Below are positions 1 through 7,428 of a stretch of DNA of 19,497 nucleotides, piece by piece. Source of the DNA: Pseudomonadota bacterium (GTDB lineage: Bacteria > Pseudomonadota > Alphaproteobacteria > Rhizobiales > Hyphomicrobiaceae); the NCBI GenBank assembly GCA_023390485.1, contig JAEWCT010000201.1, forward strand, positions 1 through 19,497, written 5' to 3'. The notes under the pieces are model-generated. The model worked only from the letters and a program-made list of their open reading frames with translations. It made no database searches and was not told the origin of the DNA. The first letter of the stretch is position 1, and the number at the start of each line of letters is the position of its first letter. Position numbers and translations under genes: made by a program.

Positions 1-184
1 GTCCGGGCTCGGATGTTCCACAATCTTGCGCTCAAAACTGCCGAATTGAATGACGACTTATCTTTTGGACCCCAATGCGTGTCGCCTCGGGGCCGCAGAT
101 CCACGCATTTCGACTGCTATCAGATTGACAATACAACCTCGTCATGGCGTCGTGCGGGCTGGTAAGAATAGGGGAGTGAAAGCA

Positions 185-514
185 ATGACTTTTAAAATCG
201 GCGTGGCGATTCTGGTTGGCCTCAGCGTCGTTGGCTCGGCGACGACTGCGGACGCACGCTGGAACCGGCGCGGCGAGTGCCGTCCGGTGCTCGAAGGCGC
301 GGCCACCGGCAAGGGCGTGTTCGGCCTTGGCAGCGACCGCGCGAGGGAAGCGGCGATTAGCAACTGGGAAGAAGCAGCGGAAAGCCGTTATGGCCGTGCG
401 TTTTCAAATTTCGACCGCGCCGCAAGTGTCCGGTGGGATTGCGCGAAGAACGCTTTGATCACAGCCAAGTGCGTTGTCATCGCGCGGCCGTGCGCGGCAC
501 GGATCAGCGGCTAA
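185..514 (+). CDS. small secreted four-cysteine protein of unknown function
   Basis: 109 residues. I chose the ATG at 185, not an upstream ATG at 50 in the same frame, because AGGGGAG at 170-176 sits 8 nt before it and because translation from here opens with a classical signal peptide (MTFKIG, hydrophobic VAILVGLSVVG, likely cleavage after ATTADA at residue 24). The mature part of about 85 residues has four cysteines (in GEC, WDC, AKC and RPC), enough for two disulfides, and a central stretch ATGKGVFGLGSDRAR...NWEE. Small periplasmic proteins with this kind of ATGKG..G....AR..A..NWE pattern and conserved cysteines are common and unnamed in Hyphomicrobiales (from memory). No catalytic motif is visible and no function is assigned. 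The only neighbour on this strand is far downstream; the next gene is convergent. Confidence 0.7.
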   Translation: MTFKIGVAILVGLSVVGSATTADARWNRRGECRPVLEGAATGKGVFGLGSDRAREAAISNWEEAAESRYGRAFSNFDRAASVRWDCAKNALITAKCVVIARPCAARISG

Positions 515-563
515 GCTGTCTGACACGATCGGCATCGCCAACGAGCGGGGGCCATGCCGATCA

Positions 564-622
564 CGGACCGTAACGCCGTTGCCCGCCCGAAAAAGTTACG
601 GTCCGGCAGAAACCCGCCGGAC
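564..622. repeat. two overlapping inverted repeats between convergent genes
   Basis: CGGACCGTAAC at 564-574 pairs perfectly with GTTACGGTCCG at 595-605 (11 bp, 20-nt loop). GTCCGGC at 601-607 pairs perfectly with GCCGGAC at 616-622 (7 bp, 8-nt loop). The two hairpins share 601-605, so they are mutually exclusive. They lie between the convergent four-cysteine protein gene and the VOC protein gene. A T-run (GTTTTTC) follows about 20 nt later on the + strand. A terminator role is plausible, but the spacing is not that of a standard intrinsic terminator. The rest of 515-733 shows nothing else. Confidence 0.5.
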
Positions 623-733
623 CGCATCGCGAAGATCTAGTTTTTCAATCCCAAAACGAATGAGTCGGCGCACAGTCGCTCGATCGAAAGTCCCGCGCGT
701 CGTTCAGGTCATATTACTAGGTTCGCGACGTGC

Positions 734-1273
734 TCAGTGTCCGGCGATCTTCGCGTCCTTGCTCGCCGGCGTGTAGAGTCCGAACGGATTGCCATCCGGA
801 TCGGCGATGATCGCGATCCGTCCGACATTCGCGGCATCCGTCGGAGCTTTGATGACCTTTCCGCCCTTCTTCAAGGCTTCGACGACGGCATCGTCGACAT
901 TTGCGACTTGAACGTAGGTCAGCCAGCCAGGCTTCGGATCGGTCGGCTCCTTGCCGTCGTACTTTGCCAAACCGGCGCTCTCGACGCCGTTCTGCATGAA
1001 GAGTGTGTATTCGTTTTCGCCGGGAGCAGGCGGACGCGACGTGTCTTCAGCTGCCACGACCTTCGGAGACCAGCCGATGACGCTCGCATAGAAGTCGCGG
1101 CTGCGATCCGGGTTGGCGCTGATAAGCTCGTTCCACCAAATGCTGCCCGTATCGCTTTGGGCGGATGAAGATGCCAAGCTTTGTGCATTGGCGGGCATTG
1201 CGAAGAATAGGGCGCATACGGCTGAAAATACCGCGATGATGCCGGTACGGGGTGTTGCAAGAATTCGGGACAT
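734..1273 (-). CDS. exported VOC (glyoxalase/bleomycin-resistance fold) family protein
   Basis: 179 residues from the ATG at 1273. An in-frame start at 1387 exists, but the 1273 ATG has AGGAG 7 nt upstream and begins a clean signal peptide ([10 protein letters not shown], hydrophobic [15 protein letters not shown], cleavage expected after PANA at residue 30). The mature protein is a single VOC-like unit at about residues 43-168: the opening [23 protein letters not shown] is the usual first beta-alpha motif, the middle contains YTLFMQNG and [15 protein letters not shown], and the end has [15 protein letters not shown] proteins include glyoxalases, dioxygenases and drug-binding resistance proteins; the fold alone does not give the substrate. 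Most relatives are cytoplasmic, so a secretion signal is notable. The M23 peptidase gene ends 98 nt upstream on the same strand, so co-transcription is possible. Confidence 0.85.
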   Translation of the reverse strand: MSRILATPRTGIIAVFSAVCALFFAMPANAQSLASSSAQSDTGSIWWNELISANPDRSRDFYASVIGWSPKVVAAEDTSRPPAPGENEYTLFMQNGVESAGLAKYDGKEPTDPKPGWLTYVQVANVDDAVVEALKKGGKVIKAPTDAANVGRIAIIADPDGNPFGLYTPASKDAKIAGH

Positions 1274-1371
1274 TGACCCACTCCTGTTTCGGATCGAGTT
1301 GGGAGGGATAGAAGCAAGCGCAATGCCAACTTCCGATGCCGACAGGGGCGCCAAGGTTTCCGGATATGCCG

Positions 1372-2184
1372 CTACTTCCGCCTGCACGGCATAATATAGG
1401 TAAATCCGTGAAAGCCGCTGTAGTCCTTGCCTTTGATAAACGGCGAAATCACCACGCTTTTTCCGTCCGCAGGTGGATTATTCAACGCGAGCATCGAGAG
1501 TGGATCGATAAGCTCGGCGCTCTCGTTCCACCACTCCGGTGCGCCGTAGGCATTCTTGCGCCACGTTAGATTGTCGTGATCGGCTTTCCACACCTCCCAA
1601 TGAACTTCGGGAAGATAGGTTTCATTCTCTCCGGGATGTGTGACGCGCGCGAGCCGCTGGCCGCGCTTTACCGTGTCTCCGGTTTTGAAATGTTTGATCT
1701 CGTTGAAGTCGAGATGATCGAACTCGGAATAGTAAACTTCAGGTCCGTCGCTGAGATTGAGATCGCGGCGATCATGCCGGATCAGAAGCGCGCCTTCGAT
1801 GCCCCATTTCCAATTGGCTTTCCAGACCGCGCGCACAGTCCCGGGTCCGGGCGCTAAAACCCATTCGCCCAAGCGTCCCACATCGATGCCGGTATGAATC
1901 TCATCGCGGCGCGTTCCATCGACATCGATCCAGCTCGCATATCCCGAAGTGATCGGCGAACAATTGTATTCCGCCGGATAAACGGGAACGAGACCGCTCG
2001 GCGTAACGGCAGATGCTTTATCCGTTGCAGCGGGCCCATCGTCGGAGTTGGCGCTTGCTGTCATGGCCATCAAAGCGAGCCCGACGGCGATGACGTTGAA
2101 TATTGTTCGCCGAAATAAAAACACGTCTCGAAACTCGCCTGCAATTTCAGATCGATCATGATCGATATCCGCCATCGCCCTCAT
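1372..2184 (-). CDS. M23 (LytM-type) zinc metallopeptidase family protein, membrane-anchored or secreted
   Basis: 270 residues. A hydrophobic segment (about 28-45, [16 protein letters not shown]) follows a charged N-terminus and should act as signal peptide or anchor, putting the domain in the periplasm. The peptidase-like domain (about 75-235) carries H97-x3-D101 in [11 protein letters not shown]157 in FDHLDF and H195 in PEVHWEVW. In LytM-family enzymes these correspond to two zinc ligands (H, D), a catalytic His, and the third zinc ligand. The usual HxH of the last motif reads E193-V-H195 here, so one conserved catalytic His appears replaced by Glu. The C-terminal 40 residues end in a lone Cys near the terminus (MPCRRK). 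Members cut peptidoglycan cross-bridges or act as inactive regulators. No clear Shine-Dalgarno precedes 2184; ATG 2175 or GTG 2124 are alternative starts. A 16-bp palindrome (2151-2166) falls inside the first codons. Confidence 0.8.
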   Translation of the reverse strand: MRAMADIDHDRSEIAGEFRDVFLFRRTIFNVIAVGLALMAMTASANSDDGPAATDKASAVTPSGLVPVYPAEYNCSPITSGYASWIDVDGTRRDEIHTGIDVGRLGEWVLAPGPGTVRAVWKANWKWGIEGALLIRHDRRDLNLSDGPEVYYSEFDHLDFNEIKHFKTGDTVKRGQRLARVTHPGENETYLPEVHWEVWKADHDNLTWRKNAYGAPEWWNESAELIDPLSMLALNNPPADGKSVVISPFIKGKDYSGFHGFTYIMPCRRK

Positions 2185-2323
2185 ATGGTCGCTCGTTAGC
2201 GAACAGGGCTACCTATTTACCTTTATATGAGCAATTTAATCAGTAAGCATGATTTAGCATTCCCTTAATAAGCAGTTCTTTTTAGAGCAGATCACAGTCG
2301 GCCCGCGATAAGGCGCCTGTGTT
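2185..2323. promoter_or_regulatory. AT-rich divergent intergenic region between the M23 gene and the PPTase gene
   Basis: This 139-bp stretch is markedly more AT-rich than its surroundings (especially 2211-2290) and separates divergently transcribed genes, so it should hold promoters for both directions. Several weak A/T hexamers are present (TATATG near 2225, TTAATAA near 2268), but I cannot pick one convincing -35/-10 pair. A small hairpin, TCGCT/AGCGA at 2189-2202, lies next to the M23 start. Confidence 0.4.
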
Positions 2324-3241
2324 TTGTCTGCGTTAATTTTAAAAATTGCTGAGCGGTTTTCTCTTTCTGGGAAATTGACCGGAACCCGGGCCACTCGTCG
2401 TGCCGAGGTTGAGATCTCCCCTGCCTGTCCGTCATCCGAGCAAATTCTGACGGGTGTTCAGATTTGGTACGTGCCGCATGATCCGGAGAACGAGCCGGCG
2501 GAGCATTACGGGACACTGACGCAAGACGACGTCCTCGAATTCGCTTCCATACGCAACCTCGAAAAACGTCATCGCTCGCTCGCGACGCGTAGCGTTCTGA
2601 GGCGAGCCCTGTCGGCAAGCGTATCGGGTCGAATAGCCCCGAAAGAGTGGCGCTTCGATCGGTCGGAATCGGGAAAACCGCGCTTATTAACGGATGCGGG
2701 AACGTTGAATTTCAGCTGTTCCCATACGCGTTGGGCGTCAGTCGTCGCGGTATCGACCGTCGGGCCAATCGGCGTCGATATCGAAACTGCCGTAATCCCC
2801 TCGACTGAGACGTGGCTTGCCGACGTCTTTACCCCTTCCGAGTGCTCGGCCCTGAAAACCATGCCCCGAGAGGAGCGGGAAGCGGCCGTCTCGCGGCTTT
2901 GGTCGCGGAAAGAAGGCTACTTGAAAATGCTTGGCACCGGAATTGCTGAAGCACTGGCAGTTGCATTCGATCCTCGGAACGATCGCCTCTGCTCCGGACA
3001 CCTTAGCCGGCAGCCAGAGCGGGCGACGTTCCGGACGTGGATCGCCAAAAGCCAAGGGCATCGACTTTCCGTAGCTGTCGCGTTGGGCGGCAGCAAGGAA
3101 GAAGGGGCCTCGCGGCACCAGTCGATCGAGGAAGCCCGTGTCTCTATTCGAACCAAGTTGGCATTCGCAGGAAACCGAGAGAGCGCGAGAGCCTCGGCTC
3201 CTGCACCACTATTTCGAACTTCAGGCGCAGCGGCGGCCTGA
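2324..3241 (+). CDS. Sfp-type 4'-phosphopantetheinyl transferase
   Basis: Transfers phosphopantetheine from CoA to a carrier-domain serine; here the obvious client is the carrier domain of the next gene. Family motifs, in order: ESGKPRL (115-121), FSCSHTRWA (130-138), GVDIE (150-154, with D152 and E154 as Mg ligands) and WSRKEGYLK (193-201, with E197 as third ligand and K196/K201). All key residues are present. The start is uncertain: the frame opens with TTG at 2324 (weak AAGG 10 nt upstream), and no ATG occurs before the conserved core. The core only begins at about residue 44 (VQIWYV), so TTG 2375 or a later non-ATG start is possible. The conserved fold ends near residue 255. The last 34 residues are an Ala/Arg-rich tail encoded in the 104 nt that overlap the synthetase gene in another frame. 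Two-gene operon with strong translational coupling is likely. Confidence 0.88.
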   Translation: MSALILKIAERFSLSGKLTGTRATRRAEVEISPACPSSEQILTGVQIWYVPHDPENEPAEHYGTLTQDDVLEFASIRNLEKRHRSLATRSVLRRALSASVSGRIAPKEWRFDRSESGKPRLLTDAGTLNFSCSHTRWASVVAVSTVGPIGVDIETAVIPSTETWLADVFTPSECSALKTMPREEREAAVSRLWSRKEGYLKMLGTGIAEALAVAFDPRNDRLCSGHLSRQPERATFRTWIAKSQGHRLSVAVALGGSKEEGASRHQSIEEARVSIRTKLAFAGNRESARASAPAPLFRTSGAAAA

Positions 3242-6200
3242 TCATACCGCCATCGAGTTCGCGGGCGAAACGCTCACCTACGAAGAGCTCGATTGTGCTG
3301 CAAATCGCGTAGCCAATTACCTGGCATCGTGCGGAATCGGCGCCGAAGATCTCGTCGGCATCTACCTCAAGAAATCGTCGCATCTCTACGCCGCGATTCT
3401 CGGCATTCTGAAAGCCGGAGCCGCATACGTTCCAATCGATCCGCGTTCGCCGTTGGAGCGGATCCGCGCGATCGAGGACGATGCGAAACTCCGCATGATC
3501 ATTTCGGAAGAGGCGCTGGCAAAGGCGATCGAAGGAAACGTCGCAACCCCGCTGCTTCTCGCTGACCGGGATCGTTACGTTGTGGCCGAGCAACCGGCTG
3601 AACTCGTCGACAGTTTGCGGGACGCCGAAATCGCACCGAATGCGCTGAGCTATATCATTTACACCTCGGGATCGACCGGCCGTCCCAAAGGCGTGATGAT
3701 CGAGCACCGCAACGTCGTGGCCTTCGTCAAATCCTTGCGCACGGTCTACAAAATCACGGCCGACGATCGCGTCTATCAAGGATTTTCCACCGCCTTCGAT
3801 GCATCGGTCGAAGAAATCTGGGCCGCGTTTTCCCGCGGCGGGACACTGATCGTTCCGCCCGAGGACGTCGAAAGATCACCCAGCGACGTCGCGCAGTTCA
3901 TCGACGATATGCAGATCACGTATTTTTCGACCGTGCCGACGATGCTCGCGATGATCGATCGCGAACTTCCGACGGTAACGACGCTGATTCTCGGCGGCGA
4001 AGCCTGCTCACAAGAACTCGTGACGCGATGGGCAAGGCCCGGACGTCGGATGCTGAACACATACGGCCCGACGGAAGCGACCGTCGTTGCCACCTGGCAC
4101 GAATGCGTGAGCGGCGAGCCCGTTGCGATCGGCAAGCCACTCCCTGGGTATTCGACGCACGTTCTCGACGAAAACTTTGAGCCGGTGGCTCCAGGTGAAA
4201 GCGGCGAGCTGTTCATAGGCGGCGCCGGTGTTGGGCGCGGATATATGAATCTTCAAGCACTCACCGATCAGCGCTTCATCGCCGATTCATTCGAGCCCGA
4301 GAAAAAAGGCCGGCTCTATCGCACCTACGATCATGTCCGGCTTGGGCATGAAGGAGAGCTGTATTTTCTGGGACGCCTCGACGACCAGGTGAAAATCCGC
4401 GGCTTCCGCATCGAGCTTTCCGAAATCGAAGCCGTTATGATCGAGCATCCGCAGGTCAAGGCGGCGGCTGTCGCGGTCATCGAAACGGGCGACATCAAGG
4501 AACTTGCCGCTTATGTCGTTTGCCACGGCGCAAATGAGAGCCTCGATCGCCAGACGCTCGACGAGCTGCTCCGTAGCCGCGTGCCGTCTTACATGGTGCC
4601 GCAATATCTCGACGTCATCGACGAACTCCCGATGACAACGAGCGGCAAGGTCGATCGAAAGAATCTTCCCGCACCGAAGACGCTGCTGAAGGGCGCTGGC
4701 AATATCGTCGCTCCGGCGACCGATCTTGAGACGCGCATTGCGAGCGCTTGGGCGGAAGCGTTCCGCCTTGAACGCATCTCGGTCACGGACGATTTCTTTC
4801 TTGATCTCGGCGGACATTCGCTCTTGGCGTCGCGATGCGCGAGCCTCGTCCGTGATGCGATTCCCGGCGCGCAAATCTCGGTCCGCGACTTCTATGAGCA
4901 TCGCTCCGTACGCGCTCTTGCGACCGTTCTCGAAAGCCGCCTTGGTGAAGCAAATGCGGATAATGCCGAGCGCGCCAACGTCTCGAAAGAAGCGTTCAAG
5001 CGCGTTCACCCGCTGATGCGCTGGACGACCGTATCGCTTCAGGCCGTGAGCGTTGCTATTTATTACGTCATCCTCTCCGCGCCGGTCGCTTACATAGTGC
5101 TGATGGCAACCGCCGCGACCGACGGAAAAATCACTTGGACCGAGGCGGCACAAATTTCGACGCTCGTCGGCTTCGCCATTTGGCCGAGCATGCTGTTCCT
5201 GAGCATCGCGCTCAAGTGGCTGGTCATTGGCCGTTTCAAACCTGGCCGCTATCCGCTCTGGAGCTTCTACTATTTCCGCTGGTGGCTTGTGACGCGCTTC
5301 CAGGCACTGAGCTGGGCCGAGATGTTTGTCGGTACGCCGCTGATGAGCCTTTACTGGCGCGCGATGGGCGCCAAGATCGGACGCAACGTCAACATATCGA
5401 CGTCGCTCTGCGGCGCCTTCGACCTCGTCTCCATTGGCCAAGGTTCGAGCATAGGCCTTGAAACCCAGATCCTTGGCTATCGCGTTGAAGACGGCTATCT
5501 CGTAATCGAGCCGGTGGCGATCGGCGAGAATTGCTTCGTCGGCATGCACTGCAATCTCGGTCTTGGAACGAGCATGGGCAACGGCGCGCGGCTCGACGAT
5601 ATGTCGTCGCTGCCGGACGGCACCGCGATGGCAAGCTACGAATGCCGTCGCGGATCCCCCGCGTTACTCGCGGAAGTTTCAGTGCCGGAAGCGAAAACGC
5701 CGCCGCCAAGCCTCCTGCGCGCCTTCTCGTTCGGAGCGCTGCATCTCGCGCTGATTTACGTGATGGGATATTTTCTCATCGCGACGATCATCCCGTCCGC
5801 CATCATCATCTTCGCAGGACTGTCGATCGCCGGACCCGTCGGCGGTGCGATCGGCGCGTTCGTTGCGGTACCCGTCGGAATTCTCACCTACGCGATAGGT
5901 GCGATTGCGCTCGTCGCTCTGCTGCAGTCGTCCGAAGCGGGGCGGATCCCGGTCTACAGTCTTGCCTATGCGCGGCATTGGTTCGTCAGCTATCTGCTGA
6001 CGAATACGAAAACCATTCTGCTGCCGGTTTATGCAACGGTCTATTGCCCGCCGTTTCTCCGCGCTCTCGGAGCAAAAATTGGCGCAGGCTCCGAAGTCTC
6101 GACCGTTTCGCACATCACTCCGAATCTCCTTGAAGTCGGCGAGGGAAGCTTCCTGGCGGATGCATGCCTCGTCGGCGGCCACCGGATCAATGACGGCGTC

Positions 6201-7229
6201 ATGGAGATCGGTGCGGTGCGCATTGGAGCGCGAAGCTTCATCGGCAACAGTGCGCTCATTCCGGGCGGCCATGCCGTTGGCGACAACGCGCTGATCGGCG
6301 TGGCTTCGACCCCTCCCGCGAACGTCGCGGAAATTCCGGACGATACGCGTTGGCTAGGCTCGCCTGGTTTTGCCCTCCCGCAAACGCAGCGCAACGTCTG
6401 CTTCAACGAAAAGGAAATATTCAAGCCCACGCTCTCCGCACGCATTGCGAGAACGATCACCGATACGCTGCGTGTGCTGTTGCCGGGCTTCATTATCGCT
6501 GCGGAAGGCGTCGCGTTAGCAGCCTATCTCGTGATGGGCTATCACGCCCTGCCCTTCTGGGTCGTTATCGCGGGCATTCCTTTTGTCGTATCGGCGATCG
6601 CGGCCGGATCGATTTTGGCGAGCGCCCTCATCAAGAGCCTGTTCGTCGGCCGCATAACGGCGACGGTGAAGCCGCTCTGGTGCAGGTTTATCTGGAACAA
6701 CGAGCTCGTGAACGGTGTCTACGAAACGGTGGCGGCCACGGCCATGACGCCGTTGATGGGCACACCCTTCGTCGCATTGGCCCTGCGCCTGATGGGCTGC
6801 AAGATCGGCAAGTGGTGCTATCTCGAAACCACGCTCTTCTCCGAATTCGATCTCGTTGAGATCGGTGACCGCGCGTGCCTGAACATCGGCGCGACGATCC
6901 AAAATCATCTTTTCGAGGATCGCGTCTTCAAGGCCGACCGCATCAAGATCGGCGACGGCTGTACGGTCGGCAATATGGCCGTCGTCCTTTACGGCACTGA
7001 AATGCACGCCGCTTCGAGCCTCGGTGCCCTATCGGTTCTGATGAAAGGCGACGTGCTTCCGGCCGGAACACGCTGGCACGGCACGCCCTGCGAGCCTCTC
7101 GCCGCACCGGCAAAAAGCACGGTCGAAGCGAAGAAGCGGCCATCCACAGGCGCAAGCTCTTATACACAACATAAGCGGCCCGCAAGGCTGGTGAAAAAGC
7201 CGATCGAGTTGTTACCGATCTCAGTGTGA
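3138..7229 (+). CDS. Pls/PosA-family nonribosomal peptide synthetase (A-T-membrane, poly-amino-acid synthetase-like)
   Basis: 1363 residues, GTG start with GAGGA 5 nt upstream. The adenylation domain (about 15-520) has core motifs LTYEEL, YIIYTSGSTG (172-181), FDASVEE (220-226), NTYGPTEATV (307-316), GRLDDQVKIRGFRIE and SGKVDR. The carrier domain (about 530-605) has LGGHSLLA with phosphopantetheine site Ser561. There is no condensation, epimerase or thioesterase domain. Instead there are paired hydrophobic segments at about 633-660/673-697, 868-895/900-930 and 1113-1170, alternating with three hexapeptide-rich domains. These contain homologous units starting near residues 743 (MGAKIGRNV), 977 (LGAKIGAGS) and 1219 (MGCKIGKWC). 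This matches the layout of Streptomyces Pls, the membrane synthetase of epsilon-poly-lysine, of similar length. Specificity residues read by eye (D221 A222 E225 S264 I284 G286 T308 V316 V317 K504) resemble lysine codes. Motif A7 reads YRTYD in place of YRTGD. Family call is firm; the product is inferred. Confidence 0.93.
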   Translation: MSLFEPSWHSQETERAREPRLLHHYFELQAQRRPDHTAIEFAGETLTYEELDCAANRVANYLASCGIGAEDLVGIYLKKSSHLYAAILGILKAGAAYVPIDPRSPLERIRAIEDDAKLRMIISEEALAKAIEGNVATPLLLADRDRYVVAEQPAELVDSLRDAEIAPNALSYIIYTSGSTGRPKGVMIEHRNVVAFVKSLRTVYKITADDRVYQGFSTAFDASVEEIWAAFSRGGTLIVPPEDVERSPSDVAQFIDDMQITYFSTVPTMLAMIDRELPTVTTLILGGEACSQELVTRWARPGRRMLNTYGPTEATVVATWHECVSGEPVAIGKPLPGYSTHVLDENFEPVAPGESGELFIGGAGVGRGYMNLQALTDQRFIADSFEPEKKGRLYRTYDHVRLGHEGELYFLGRLDDQVKIRGFRIELSEIEAVMIEHPQVKAAAVAVIETGDIKELAAYVVCHGANESLDRQTLDELLRSRVPSYMVPQYLDVIDELPMTTSGKVDRKNLPAPKTLLKGAGNIVAPATDLETRIASAWAEAFRLERISVTDDFFLDLGGHSLLASRCASLVRDAIPGAQISVRDFYEHRSVRALATVLESRLGEANADNAERANVSKEAFKRVHPLMRWTTVSLQAVSVAIYYVILSAPVAYIVLMATAATDGKITWTEAAQISTLVGFAIWPSMLFLSIALKWLVIGRFKPGRYPLWSFYYFRWWLVTRFQALSWAEMFVGTPLMSLYWRAMGAKIGRNVNISTSLCGAFDLVSIGQGSSIGLETQILGYRVEDGYLVIEPVAIGENCFVGMHCNLGLGTSMGNGARLDDMSSLPDGTAMASYECRRGSPALLAEVSVPEAKTPPPSLLRAFSFGALHLALIYVMGYFLIATIIPSAIIIFAGLSIAGPVGGAIGAFVAVPVGILTYAIGAIALVALLQSSEAGRIPVYSLAYARHWFVSYLLTNTKTILLPVYATVYCPPFLRALGAKIGAGSEVSTVSHITPNLLEVGEGSFLADACLVGGHRINDGVMEIGAVRIGARSFIGNSALIPGGHAVGDNALIGVASTPPANVAEIPDDTRWLGSPGFALPQTQRNVCFNEKEIFKPTLSARIARTITDTLRVLLPGFIIAAEGVALAAYLVMGYHALPFWVVIAGIPFVVSAIAAGSILASALIKSLFVGRITATVKPLWCRFIWNNELVNGVYETVAATAMTPLMGTPFVALALRLMGCKIGKWCYLETTLFSEFDLVEIGDRACLNIGATIQNHLFEDRVFKADRIKIGDGCTVGNMAVVLYGTEMHAASSLGALSVLMKGDVLPAGTRWHGTPCEPLAAPAKSTVEAKKRPSTGASSYTQHKRPARLVKKPIELLPISV

Positions 7230-7252
7230 GTACAACCGCGCCATGACTGTGG

Positions 7253-7361
7253 CTTCCCGGTCAGCACCGGGGAGTCTCAAGCATGAGGTATCGACGTCAA
7301 ACTCGACTTGAGCACGCGAATCACTTCCCCTCAATCTGAACATTGAGAAGTTCGAGTCGAG
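7253..7361 (+). other. structured leader/terminator-like hairpins between the synthetase and outer-membrane protein genes
   Basis: Starting 24 nt after the synthetase stop, CTTCCCGGT (7253-7261) pairs with ACCGGGGAG (7266-7274) around a CAGC loop (9 bp, one G-T pair). No T-run follows, so this is not a clear intrinsic terminator. Further on, CTCGACT (7302-7308) can pair with AGTCGAG (7355-7361), and nested inside it CTCAAT (7330-7335) with ATTGAG (7342-7347). The rest of the 199-nt gap contains only the Shine-Dalgarno GAGGAAG of the next gene. Partial read-through, transcript processing or an attenuator are all possible. Confidence 0.4.
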
Positions 7362-7428
7362 GTTATCCCATTCTCGCACCGGGATGGGAGCGTACGCGCG
7401 CTCGCGGTTTCGCGCCTGAGGAAGAGCC

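Noticed and set aside
125..130. TTGACA upstream of the first gene as a promoter
   Set aside because: No acceptable -10 hexamer lies 16-19 nt downstream.
50..184. 45-residue N-terminal extension of the first gene
   Set aside because: It would bury a good signal peptide inside the protein, and the ATG at 185 has its own strong ribosome-binding site.
4287..5549. 420-codon open frame on the - strand inside the synthetase gene
   Set aside because: It is antisense to clear A-domain and carrier-domain motifs, its product has no domain or hydrophobic pattern, and such frames arise from the codon bias of GC-rich genes.
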